64,000 nt of DNA from Forficula auricularia (lineage: Eukaryota; Arthropoda; Insecta; Dermaptera; Forficulidae). A program made the position numbers and the translations under genes. The notes under the pieces were generated by a model. The model made no database searches. It was not told where the DNA came from and saw nothing but the letters and a program-made list of their open reading frames with translations. The stretch is from the NCBI GenBank assembly GCA_024734495.1, contig JALMQS010000061.1, positions 9,788,598-9,852,597 of the forward strand. The letters run 5' to 3'. This document shows, in pieces, positions 20,301 through 31,225 of the stretch (positions are counted from its first letter, which is position 1; the number at the start of each line of letters is the position of its first letter).

Positions 20301-23300
20301 CATGGATAATAATTTTTAATTATTTACACATTTGAAAAAATCATTCGGCAATAAACACAGAAACAAGCATAGTACGCAGTGATATTATAGTAATATTCGA
20401 AAATGCTTGAATTAATTTTTTATTTAATATCTCATTTGGAGATGACGTGATCTTAGGGACAAAATTTTGCAAAAACTTTAATTAATACAATATTCGAATC
20501 CATATATGTCGTCTTAGGGCGCAGCCAGAGCTAGTTAGCGCTCTTATAACATGGTTAAATTACCGTAAAAAAAATCATAATATTCTTATACATACCTACG
20601 CCTATCTATGGCTGGATTCACACATTCCCCAACCAGCTATGGTCAAAGTGAGTCCAATATATAATTTTATTTATTTAGCAATAAACTAAATAATGGCGTT
20701 AATCAAATCTTTTAGGGGTAATTTCGTCTTTTAAGGATTTTTATTTTTATGATTTTAAGTGGAATCATTGTCTAATCAAATGTCGATGATTAAAGCCCCC
20801 ATCCAGGCTTTTGCTATACTTGAGATATTTATATTTTTCTGAAGAATATGTTGCTTTTAACAATCATTTGAAATGGAGGAGGGCGACGACTAAAAAGCGA
20901 GGCGGTTCAAATAGCCTCGGCCGGTAACAGGCAATCAGGAGTATTCAGGAGTCAGACGATAGGAGTATGCCCGCTCTTTTACCCAGAGATGAAGTATAGC
21001 TTAGGTGGGCGAAGCGGACGGGGAAACATTGAGGAATAATGGATTTTTTTTTTCTTTTTTCAATATTCAAACAAGAGCGAATGTGAAATCAATGGGAGAA
21101 AAATAGTATGTGCTTAGAACCTACTTATGGAATAAAAATAGTAAAAAAGATTATCTGAATGATGGCGTTAAATCAAATGTTTTAGGGGGTGTTTTCGTCT
21201 TTCAATGATTTTTATTTTAATAGTTTTAAGTGGAATCATTGTCTAATAAGATGTCGATGATTCAAGCCCCCACCCAGTCTTTTGCTATACTATAGATAAT
21301 ATATTTATATTTTTCTGAAGAATGTGTTTGTTACTTTTAAAAAGCAATGGAAAAGGAGGACGGACGACTACTATCAGCAAGGCGGTTCAAATAGCCTCGC
21401 CTGGTAATAGGCAACCAAGCCTTGTTACATGGATGATAGTTTTTAATTTTTTACACATTTGAAAAATATCATTCTTCAGTAAACACAGAAAAAGTCATAG
21501 TCAACAAAATACGGAACGCTATAGTAGTCTTCGGAAATGTTTTAATTAATTTTTTTTATCTCATTGGAGTTGGCGTGATCTCTGATCTCTAAGACAAAAT
21601 TTTGCAAAAACTTTAATTAAAACAATAATTCAAGATCATTTATCTCGTGTTACGGCGCAGCGATATACTTATACCTACTACTACTGATTTTGTCTTTCAA
21701 GGATTTTTATATTAATTATTTTTCTTTTGTCTAGTAAAATGTCGATGATTCAAGTCCCTAGGCTTTATGCATGCTACCATAGGCATATATTTATTTATTA
21801 TTTTGTGAAGAACGTGTGTGTTGCTTTTAAAAAGCATGGAAGAGCAGTACCATCGAGGAAGGTTCGAATGGACTCGGATGGTAACAGGCAATCAGGAGTA
21901 TTTCAGACGAGGGGACGATTCCCGCCATTTTGTCCAGAGAGGTGGCTAGCTAGGTAGGCCGATGCGGGTGAAAATATAGATTGAGGAATAATGAAATCTT
22001 TTTTTCCAATATTCAAACAAGAAAGTATCAATAAATTTTATGTAGTTTGTAATTCTAATGGTCTTTTGTATTTACACTTTTAGTAAAAGTAGATGGTAAA
22101 TAATAATAAAATATCTACACTATCGGTGAAATGTATAGATTAACTTCACTGCTTTTACGAATGTGAAATCAAAATAAAAAATGAAATGAAAAATAAATAA
22201 GTATGTGCTTGTTAGCCTATTTATAAAAATAGTAAAAAGAAAATTATTCATTAAACATTTATTTTCAAAATTGCTTCATTAACTCTTACTTATCGAAGGT
22301 ATTTAATAATCGGATTCACTAGAAATTAGTGCCAGATTTTGAGCAAGGCCTTGTTACATAGATGATATTTTTTAATTATTTACACATTTGAAAAATTCAT
22401 TTGGCAATAAACACAGAAACAGGCATAGCCAACAAAATACGCAGTGCTATTATAGTGGTATTCGAAAATGCTTGAATTAATTTTTTATTAATATCTCATT
22501 TGGAAGATGACGTGATCTTTGGGACAGAAATTTTGCAAAAACTTTAATTAATACAATATTCGAGTCCATGAATGTCGTCTTACGTCGCACCGCTAGCTAG
22601 CTCATGGCATGATAAAAACGGTAAAAATTATCTTCCAAAAAATCATATTCCTATACATAACTACGCTTATTTATGGCTGGATTCACACATTCCCCAACCA
22701 GCTATGGTTAAAGTGAGTCCAATGTATAACAATGTATAATTAATTCTATTTATTTAGCAATAATCTGAATAATGGCGTTCATTAAATCTTTTAGGGGATG
22801 ATTTCGTTTTTCAATGATTTCTATTTTAATGATTTTAAGTAGAATCATCGTCTAATAAAATGTCGATGATTCAAGCACCTCACCCAGGCTTTTGCTATAC
22901 TATAGATATATTATATTTTTCTGAAGAATGTGTTGCTTTTAAAAAGCATTGGAAATGGAGGAGAGCGACGACTAGCAGCGAGGCGGTTCAAATAGCCTCG
23001 CCTGGTAACAGGCAACCAGGAGTATTCAAGAGTCAGACGATAGGAGAATGCCCGCTCTTTTACCCAGAGAGGAAGTGTAGGTTATAGGTGGTCGAAGCAG
23101 GCGGAGAAAGATTGAGGAATAATGGATTGTTGTTATCTTTGTTCAATATTCAAACAAGAAAGTACCAATAAATTTGATACAGATTTTAATTTGACGGTCT
23201 TTTGTATTTACACTTTTAGTAAAAGTAGAATGTAAATAATAAAATATAAACTGTATCTAGACTGATTGATTTGATGTAGTTTGTAATTCTGAAAATTTTT

Positions 23301-24785
23301 ATATTTACACTTTTAGTAAAAGTAGGTTGTAAATAATAATAAATATCCACATTATCGGTGAAATGTATAGATTAACTTCACTTCTAGAAAAATAAATAAG
23401 TATGTGCTTATAGCCTACTTATGGTATGAAAATAGTAAAAAGATTAATTATTTATTGAACATTTACTTTCAAAATTGCTTTATTAACTCTTACATATCGA
23501 AGGTATTTAATAATCGGATTCAGTAGAAATTAGTGCCAGATTTTAAAAAAGCCTTGTTACATGGATGATAGTTTTTAATTATTTACACATTTGAAAAAAT
23601 CATTCTGTCAGTAAACACAGAAACAGTCATAGTCATACAAAATACGGAAGCTATAGTAGTCTTCGAAAATGTTTTAAATTAATTTTTTTTTAATATCGTA
23701 TTTGGAGGTGGCGTGATCTCTAAGACACAATTTTGAAAAAACTTTAATTAATACAATAATTCAAGAGCATTTATGCGGTGTTACGGCGAAGCCGGCAAGA
23801 GCTCACACTTAGGCATGGTTAAATTCTCGGGGAAAACTATTTTCTAAAAAATCATATTCTTATACATACCTATACTACTGATTTTGTCTTTCAAGGATTT
23901 TTATATTAATTCTTTTTGTGTTGTCTAGTAAAATGTCGATGACTCAAGTCCCCAGGCTCATGCTACAATAGATATTTATTTATTATTTTCTGAAGAACGT
24001 GTGTGTCTTCTTTTAAAAAGCAATGGAAAGATGAGTACCATCGAGGACGGTTCAAATGGACTCAGCTGGTCACAGGCAACCAGGAGTATTCAAGAGTCAG
24101 ACGAGGGGACGATGCCCGCCATTTTGTCCAGAGAGGATGGGTAGTGAAGAGGGCCTTGTTACATGGATGAAAGTTTTTAATTATTTTCACTTTTGAAAAA
24201 ATCATTCGGCAGTAAACACAGAAACAGGCATAGTTAACAAAATATTGAATCCTATAGTAGTAGTCTTAGAAAATGTTCAAATTAATTTTTTTTATATATC
24301 TCATTTGGAGATGATGTAATATCTGGGACAAAATTTTGCAAAAACTTTAATTAATACAATAATTCAAGACCATTTATGTCGTCTTACGGCGCAACACATC
24401 CTCATGGTTAAATTAATGGGGGAAAACTATCTTCCAAAAAATCATATTCTTATACATACACTGATTTTGTCTTTCAAGGATTTTTATTATAATTATGTGT
24501 TCTCATTGAGTTTTTCTGTGATCGTATTGTTATGTCTGATTGCTCATTTGATTCCAACTTATTAATTGTAATTAATTATAATTATTTTCCAAAGACTAGA
24601 ATATCTTTCCACTATATAATTTTTTTTATTTATATTTTTATGTTTATACATGACGTTTGTTTGAGAGTTTAATTAATTGTAATTCCTTCCTCTCATAGTA
24701 AAGAAAATATTTTGTTTATATTTTGAATGCATGCAGAGAAATTCAACATCTATGATTATTTTTATTTGTCTATGTTGGCAATTGT
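17395..24785 (+). repeat. Array segment 1, mainly alternating A and B units
   Basis: Order of cores: 17598, 17801 (only about 200 bases apart), A 18756, B 19780, A 20923, A 21402, B 21880, A 23004, B 24070. The core at 21402 is cut after GGCAACCAAG and joined directly to CCTTGTTACATGG, a deletion of most of one unit. A comparable deletion joins the B core at 24130 to GGGCCTTGTTACATGG. The alternation A-B gives a dimeric repeat of about 2.1 kb. The last part (24480-24785) is the start of a C-type spacer. Confidence 0.8.
20166..20272 (+). mobile_element. 3' tail of a 5'-truncated retroelement
   Basis: About 100 bases with a short GC-rich hairpin (GGGGCTGCATC ... GCGCCCC) end in an A-rich tail (ATTAAAAAAAAAAATG). 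They interrupt the unit between GAAAT and the expected TTAGTGCCAG. No coding part remains. Neither a LINE 3' end nor a SINE can be named. Confidence 0.45.
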
Positions 24786-25935
24786 CTTTTTAGAAAAAAC
24801 TAAAAAAGTACTGAAATAAATTACTAATGTTTGTGGACCGATATGTACCAAAAACTAATCAGCGCTTCATTTTGTTAAACTAATGGTAGGTTTTCAATTT
24901 CATTTCAATCAGCGCAAAGGTGTGGAAAAATCGTGGACGAAAAAAACGATAACACACACACATACATACATCCATCCATCCGCACGCACTTCCAAAAAAT
25001 GGCACTTTTTGGCCTCTCGACGAGATTCCAGGTAATTTTTGGCAAAACCGTCACGTGCTAAAATTCAATCTCATTGAATACTTCAATTTGTGACCTTAAT
25101 TGAGTCTATGGGTTCCGTAGTCTTTACCTGAGGACTCTTTGAAGTCGCGCTTGCCTCGAGAGCGATTCCAATACTTTCTCCCATGCTTCGCATTGGATAA
25201 AGTAAAAATAGTGATTGATTCTGATCTAATACGTGAGGAATAACCATTCTATATTGGATTTTTGACTTTCCGGTTTTTATTGGTAACCATTGCTGAAGAC
25301 ATGGAGGAATCAAGTTAAAATCAAAAATAGTGATCGATTCTCATCTAATACTTGAGGAATAACAATTCTACATTAGGTTTTTGACGTTTTGAATATTATT
25401 GGTAACCATTGCTGAAGACATGGAGGAAACGGCTTAAAATCAAAAATAACGATCGATTCTTATCTAATACTAGCGGAATAATCTTAATGCATTCCATTTT
25501 TGATGTTTTGACTATTAATGGCAACCTCTACTGATAACGTGGAAGAATCGACTTAAAATCAAAAAGACTAAATTCTTTTTTGGTAAACAACTCAAGCTTG
25601 AGTTATCAGTAGAGGTTGCCATTAATAGTCAAAACATCAAAAATGGAATGCAATAAGGTTATTCCGCTAGTATTAGATGAGAATCGATCACTATTTTTGA
25701 TTTTAACTCGATTCCTCCATGTCTTCAGCAATGGTTACCAATAATAACCGAAACGTCAAAATTCAATGTAGAATGGTTATTCCTCGACTATTAAATGAGA
25801 ATCGATCATTATTTTTTACTTAAAGTCAACATGAACTGCAAATAGCAAGTGATATCTGATTAATAATAACATATTAATATTTCAAATGAATTTGGATAAA
25901 ATTTAGCAACGATCCGTTGCAGTTTATTTATGACT
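24785..25935 (+). repeat. Composite repeat: 400-bp module plus inverted 119-bp-type modules
   Basis: The left part (24785-25207) is the 400-bp repeat in plus orientation. From 25207 to 25580, units with GATCGATTCTCATCTAATAC, GAGGAATAAC and GGTAACCATTGCTGAAGACA run in one direction. After the central palindrome CAACTCAAGCTTGAGTT near 25590 they run in the other, ending GCAACGATCCGTTGCAGTTT. The related copies at 44989-46683 and 56220-57902 have the 400-bp module inverted relative to this one. The element interrupts a C-type spacer of the array. Confidence 0.6.
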
Positions 25936-27055
25936 GGATCCATCCACACATTCGCCAACCAACTATGATCAAAGTGATTCCAATGTATAATTCTATTTAT
26001 TTAGCAATAATATGAAAAATGGCGTTAAATCAAATGTTTTAGACGGGTGATTTCGTCTTTCAATGATTTTTATTTTAATGATTTTAAGTGGAATCATTGT
26101 CTTATAAAATGTCGATGATTCAAGCCTCACCTAGGCTTTTTGCTATATTATAGATATCTATATTTTTCTGAAGAATGTGTTGCTTTTAAAAAGCATGAAA
26201 GTGGACGGACGAGGGAGGACTTCGCACCAGGGAGGCGGTTCAAATAGCCTCGCCTGGTAACAGGCAACCAGGAGTATTCAAGAGTCAGACGATAGGAGGA
26301 TGCCGCTCTTTTACCCAGAGATGAAATGTAGCCTAGGTGGGCGAAGCGGACGGAGAGAAAAAGATTGTGGAATAATGGAATTTTTATCTTTTTTCAATAT
26401 TCAAACAATAAAGTACCAATAAATTTGATATAGATTTTAATTTGCGGCTCTTTTGTATTTACACATTTATTAAAAGTAGATTGTAAATAATAAAATATAA
26501 ACTGTATCCACATTATGCGAGAAATGTATACATTCATTAACTTCACTACTTTTGCGAATGTGAAATCAATAGGAGACAAATAAATAAGTTTATGCTAAGA
26601 ATCTACTTATGGTATAAAAATAGTAAAAAAGAAAATTATTGATTGAACATTTACTTTCAAAATTATTTAAATATATATTTATATTTTTCTGAAGAATGTG
26701 TTTTTACTTTTAAAAAGCAATGGAAAATGAGGACGGACAGACGACGACTATCAGCAAGGCGGTTCAAATAGCCTCGCCTGGTAATAGGCAACCAGGAGTA
26801 TTCAAGAGTCAGACGATAGGAGGATGCCCGCTCTTTTACCAAGAGAGGAAATGTAGCCTAGGTGGGCTAAGCGGCCGGGGAAAGATTGAGGAATAATGGA
26901 ATTTGTTATCTTTTTTCAATATTCAAACAAGAAAGTACCAATAAATTTGATGTAGTTTCTAATTCTGACCGTTTTTGTATTTATACTTTTAGTAAAAGTA
27001 GATTGTAAATAATAAAATATATACTATATACACATTATGCGAGAAATTTAATACT
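25936..27055 (+). repeat. Array segment 2, two A units
   Basis: Cores near 26257 and 26782 are only about 525 bases apart. The second follows an internal deletion from CAAAATTATTTAAATA (26660) directly to TTTTTCTGAAG. Both are subtype A. The segment ends at the mariner insertion. Confidence 0.75.
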
Positions 27056-27668
27056 GTGGCCAATAAATAGTAAGACTGTTCTTAATTTTAAAATTCTTTA
27101 TTTATTCTTCCAAATCTAATTCGTCCCCCTCAAAGTAATCCCCCCTGGCTTCAATACACTTGCGCCAACGTTTTTTCCAATCCTCGAAACAGTTGTTAAA
27201 GCCAATTTCCGGAATAGCCTTCAATGCGCGTAGCGATTCGCGTTTAATATCTTCAATTGACTCAAAATGGTTTCCCCAGAGCGGTCGTTTGAGTTTGCTG
27301 AACAGCCAGAAGTCACAAGGAGCTAAATCAGGCGAATACGGTGCTTGTGGAACGATATTGATTGAATTTTTGGCTAAAAACTCACGAATAATCAATGCAG
27401 AATGCGAAAGTGCATTATCGTGGTGCAAAAACCAAGAGTTGTCGGCCCATAATTCCGGCCTCTTTTTACGAATAACTTCGCGCAAACGAAGCATAACACT
27501 CAAATAGAATTCCTTGTTGACAGTTTGGCCAGTCGGAAGGAATTCGGAGTGCACCACGCCTCGATAATCGGAGAAAACTGTCAACAGGAGCTTGATTTTT
27601 GACTTATTCGTCGTCAACGCGTTCTCGACCCTCTTTAAACAGTTTACCAATCAAAAACACTTGCTCGC
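27056..27668 (-). mobile_element. mariner element, internal-deletion derivative
   Basis: The element lies on the minus strand. Its 3' end carries GGCCAATAAATAGTAAGACT-like terminal sequence next to ATACTGT. The transposase remnant is described separately. The flanking array sequence jumps from CACATTATGCGAGAAATTT to AATTATTATTATTGATTGAA, so about 130 bases of the unit expected between these points are missing. Insertion or later rearrangement was accompanied by deletion of flank. No clear TA duplication is visible because of this. Confidence 0.8.
27102..27660 (-). pseudogene. mariner transposase, catalytic C-terminal half
   Basis: This frame encodes the second half of a mariner transposase, the DDE enzyme that cuts and pastes the element. 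Visible motifs are the second catalytic aspartate in HHDNALSHS (near residue 77), the third in YSPDLAPCDFWLFSKLK with the mariner 34-residue spacing, the WKKRW motif, and the YFEGDELDLEE terminus. The first catalytic aspartate (GDET region) and most of the DNA-binding domain are absent. Immediately upstream, in a different frame, IGKLFKEGRERVDDE matches the N-terminal helix-turn-helix region, so about 130 residues were deleted internally and the frame was lost. There is no ATG at the start of the long frame. It is inactive. Confidence 0.9.
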
Positions 27669-27898
27669 GACATACAATTATTATTATTGATTGAACATTT
27701 TTTTCAAAATTGCTTTATTAACTGTTACTGTACATATCGAAGATATTTATTAATCGGATTCACTATAAATTAGTGCCAGATTTTAAAGAAGGCTTTGCTA
27801 CATGGATGATAGTCTTTAATTATTTTCACTTTTGAAAAAATCATTCGGCAGTAAACACAGAAACACTCATAGTCAACAAAATACGGAATGCTATATAT

Positions 27899-28230
27899 CA
27901 GGTGTGGCCTCTACCCTTAACTTTGGGAGCCGCAAATTTATGAAATTGTTTCAAAGCAAGCCACATTATTTGGAGATTAATTAATGGTTTATTAAAAAAC
28001 ACACATTTTTTATTTTATAAAATATAAATGAAGTAACATTTTTTTTGCTCTACTTATAACATTAGTGTTCAATTTCAATTAATTACAAATTAATTTAGTT
28101 ATCTATTACTATTTTTTAAATTTAATTATTATACTTTTTATAATCTGTATTATTCAAGAGAATTCAAGAGCCGCACGAGTTGGACTGAAGAGCCGCATGA
28201 GGCTCGCGAGCCACGTTTTGACCATCCCTG
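27899..28230. mobile_element. hAT-type MITE, 332 bp
   Basis: A perfect 8-base duplication CTATATAT flanks it (27891-27898 and 28231-28238). The right end, read inward, is CAGGGATGGTCAAAACGTGG followed by CTCGCGAGCC, the classic hAT terminal pattern. The left end CAGGTGTGGCC followed by GGGAGCCGC is its imperfect partner. The interior is AT-rich with no transposase. The 8-base duplication and CAG start define the superfamily. Confidence 0.93.
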
Positions 28231-28247
28231 CTATATATAGTAGTAGT

Positions 28248-28823
28248 TGTAGCGGCCTGCTTTGCTTTTGCCACGAGCCTTTAGGAACTGCCGCTAGATG
28301 ACACAGTCAGAGCATTCACCAAGCTCAGCATGCATTCACCCACCAACTAGGCGTGTAGTGCCCACCAACTAGGCGGGTAGCGCTCAGCATTCACGCAGCG
28401 CACGAACATCGCTCTGCGAGCATTCACTAGAGCGAGCAACCATTGTTAGGTCCTCACCAACTAGGCGCGATCAACGCGGAGAACAACGGCGCCTACCGGC
28501 ACCAACATCCAGCGTACAACCGACCTAACAATGGGCTCACCTCCAGCATCCACCAGGGCACGAACATCGCCCTGCGAGAATTCGCTCAGCATGCACCACA
28601 TCCAGCATGCATTCACCACACACGTGGCTTGCTCAATTCTTTTAGCTTTCCCCTTCCAACCACCTTCACTCCGTCGCGGCTATATGCTTGGACCCAGACA
28701 AAGGTTAATCCCAAGTCTGGGAACAGTACGAACCTCGGCTCCTTCCAACTTCATTGTTAGGTCCCCACCAACTAGGCGGGCAGCGCGGACACGCACCACG
28801 CAACAACGCAACACGCCCTTACA
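28248..28823. mobile_element. Solo LTR, 576 bp, GC-rich
   Basis: The segment begins TGTAGCGGCCTGC and ends CGCCCTTACA (TG...CA), and is flanked by a 5-base duplication GTAGT (28243-28247 and 28824-28828). Its base composition contrasts sharply with the array. CACCAACTAGGCG recurs four times and GCATTCACC several times within it. The two overlapping open frames at 28443-28827 are by-products of this composition. Loss of the internal retrotransposon by LTR-LTR recombination explains the structure. Clade (Gypsy or BEL/Pao) cannot be decided. Confidence 0.85.
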
Positions 28824-29344
28824 GTAGTCTTCTAAAATGTTTAAATTATTTTTTTTAATATATCAATTCGAGATGATGTGATCTCAGGGATAAAATTTTG
28901 CAAAAACTTTAATAAATACAATAATTCAAGACCATTCATGTCATGTTACGGCGCAACCAGATCTCACCCGTATGCCATGGTTATATTACAGGGGAAAACT
29001 ATGTTCTAAAAAATTATATTCATATACATACGTACACTGATTTTGTTTTTCGAGGATTTTTATATTAATTTTTTTTCTAATAAAATGTCGATGAAGTCCC
29101 TAGGCTTATGCTACTATAGGTATTTATTTATTATTTTCTGAAGAACGTGTGGGTTTCTTTTAGCTGTGTAGTACCATCGAGGAAGGTTCGAATGAACTCG
29201 GCTGGTAACAGGTACTCAGGAGTATTCAAGAGTCAGACGAGGGCAGGATGCCCGCCATTTTGTCCAGAGAGGAAGGTAGTGAAGAAGGCCATGTTAATAA
29301 CTTTTAAGGAGTTCGGTGTTGGTTCTAGGTGAAACATTTTAATA

Positions 29345-29413
29345 TAATAATAAAACTAAGATACGAGGTAGGTTTCATCATGAAACCTACCTCGTATCTT
29401 AGTTTTATTATTA
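29345..29413. repeat. Perfect 69-bp palindrome
   Basis: Two 34-base arms, beginning TAATAATAAAACTAAGATAC and meeting at GGTTTCAT, are perfectly inverted around a single C at 29379. It follows GGTGAAACATTTTAATA, the same lead-in as the palindromic MITE at 30963 and elsewhere (GGTGAAACATCTTAATA), but its arm sequence is different. Confidence 0.95.
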
Positions 29414-29934
29414 TAAGGCCATGTTACATGGATATTTTTTTTTAATATCTCATTTGAAGATGATGTAATCTCTGGGACAAAATTTTACAAAAACTTTAAT
29501 TAATACAATAAGTCAAGACCATTTATATATTCTTATGGCGCACCTAGAGCTCATACTCATAGTTAGTTACCGGGGAAATCTATATTACAAAAAATCATAT
29601 TCTTATACTTACAGTGATATTGTCTTTCAAGGATTTTTATTTTAATTATGTGTCCTGATTGAGTTTTTCTGTGATCGTATTGTTATGTCTGATTGCTTAT
29701 TTGCTTCCAAGTTATTAATTGTATATTATTTTCCAAAGATTAGAATATCTTTCAACTATATAATTGTGTCTGAAGTTGAATTCCACCTTTTTCTTACATA
29801 ATTGATATTGTAACAGCGAGGTATAATAATAATATTGTTTCTAAACCTCTTATCAATAATGAATTTTTATGTTTTATTATTTTCAATTGTATATGTGAGG
29901 ATGTAGATTGTTGATTTTTGGTTGTTTGCAGACT

Positions 29935-29975
29935 GATGATAACAACGAGTTGTGGCCGAAACTGTTTTGTTTTTG
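29935..29975 (+). ncRNA. Hammerhead-like motif in C-type spacer
   Basis: CTGATGA is followed by TAACAACGAGTTGTGGCC and GAAACTG. Stem II ACAAC/GTTGT forms but is not flush with the core. Equivalent motifs occur at 41052-41090 (first core base changed) and 46747-46785 (CTGATGATGGCAACGAG). This looks like a decayed ribozyme inherited by all C units. Confidence 0.4.
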
Positions 29976-30962
29976 GTTATTATAACACACATAAATAAAT
30001 ATATCTAGACCTGTGAAGGGAGGTTTTTTATTTTAACAAGAATATAATATCTATATCCTTTCTCTGCGTGGTCTTCTTTATCTCACCTGATTGAAAATTA
30101 AACAATTATTTGTATTTTGTCTAATAAAATGACGATGATTCAACTCCCGAAGCTTATTCTACTTATTTATTATTTTCTGAAGAACATGTATGCTGTTGCT
30201 TTTAAAAAGGATGGTTGGAAGAAAGGGGACTAACGAGACCGACCACGACTGACTTGACTGACTACCATCGAGGTCGGTTCAAATAGCCTCGCCTGGTCAC
30301 GGGCAACCAGGAGTATTCGAGAGTCAGACCACGGGAGAATGCCCGATCTTTTGCCGAGAGAGGAAGGATAGCTAACTAGACGGGGCCGGGGATAGATAGA
30401 TTGAGGAATAATGGAATTTTTTATCTTTGTCCATTATTCAAACAAGAAAGTTCCAAAAAATTTGATGCCCTTTTTAATTCGAGGGTCTTTTGTATTTGCA
30501 CTTTTAGTAAAATTAGATTGTAAATAAAAAAATATATAAACTGTATCCACATTATCCGGGAAATGTATACATTAACTTCTCTGATTTTGCGAATGTGACA
30601 TCAATGGGGAAAAATAAATATGTTCTTAGAACCTACTTATAAAAATAATAAAAGATAATTTTGATTAAGCATTTATTTTCAAAATTGCATTATTAACTCT
30701 TACATATCGAAAGTATTATATTTAATAATCGGTTTCAGTAAAAATTAGAAACAGATTTTGTATAAGGCCTTGTTACATGGATGATAGTATTTAATTATTT
30801 ACACATTTGAAAAAAACATTCGGCAATAAACACAGAAACAGGCATAGTCAACAAAATACGTAGTCCTATTATAGTAGTATTCAAAAATGTTTGATTTTTT
30901 TTTAATATCTCATTTGGAGATGACGTGATCTTTAGGACAGAATTATGCAAAAACTTTAATTA

Positions 30963-31225
30963 GTAGAGATTGTGGTGTAAAGTGAAACATCTTAATAAAG
31001 TTAAAGTAAAATAAATATTATATGCAATATTCATTTCCTATGAGTTAAGGTTTCTAGGTCACTTGTTTCTCATTAAAATTAAAAAAATCAAAGATTTTCA
31101 GTATATATATATATATATATATATGAAAAAATTTACATCTTTTATTTTTTTAATTTTAATGTGAAAGAAGTGCTTAACTCATAGTAAATGAATATTGCAT
31201 ATGATTTTTATTTTACTTTTATCTT
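30963..31225. mobile_element. Palindromic MITE, copy 1, with 17-bp target duplication
   Basis: The element is flanked by TGCAAAAACTTTAATTA at 30946-30962 and 31226-31242. Its two arms (ATTCATTTCCTATGAGTTAA against TTAACTCATAGTAAATGAAT) fold around a central (TA)n tract at about 31101-31124. A single-arm lead-in, GTAGAGATTGTGGTG, precedes the palindrome. No coding sequence is present. Long duplications of this size are unusual for cut-and-paste MITEs and suit a retro-type insertion. Confidence 0.8.

Larger units (their letters stand above)
27670..29640 (+). repeat. Array segment 3, interrupted B unit
   Basis: After the mariner, unit sequence resumes and is interrupted by an hAT element (27899-28230) and a solo LTR (28248-28823). 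It then continues to a B core near 29205. That core is joined by the junction GTAGTGAAGAAGGCC, also seen near 24140, which points to common descent of the two units. Confidence 0.75.

Noticed and set aside
28443..28827. Two overlapping open frames of about 100 residues
   Set aside because: They fall wholly inside the solo LTR and reflect its high GC content. Each reads CACCAACTAGGCG repeats rather than a domain.
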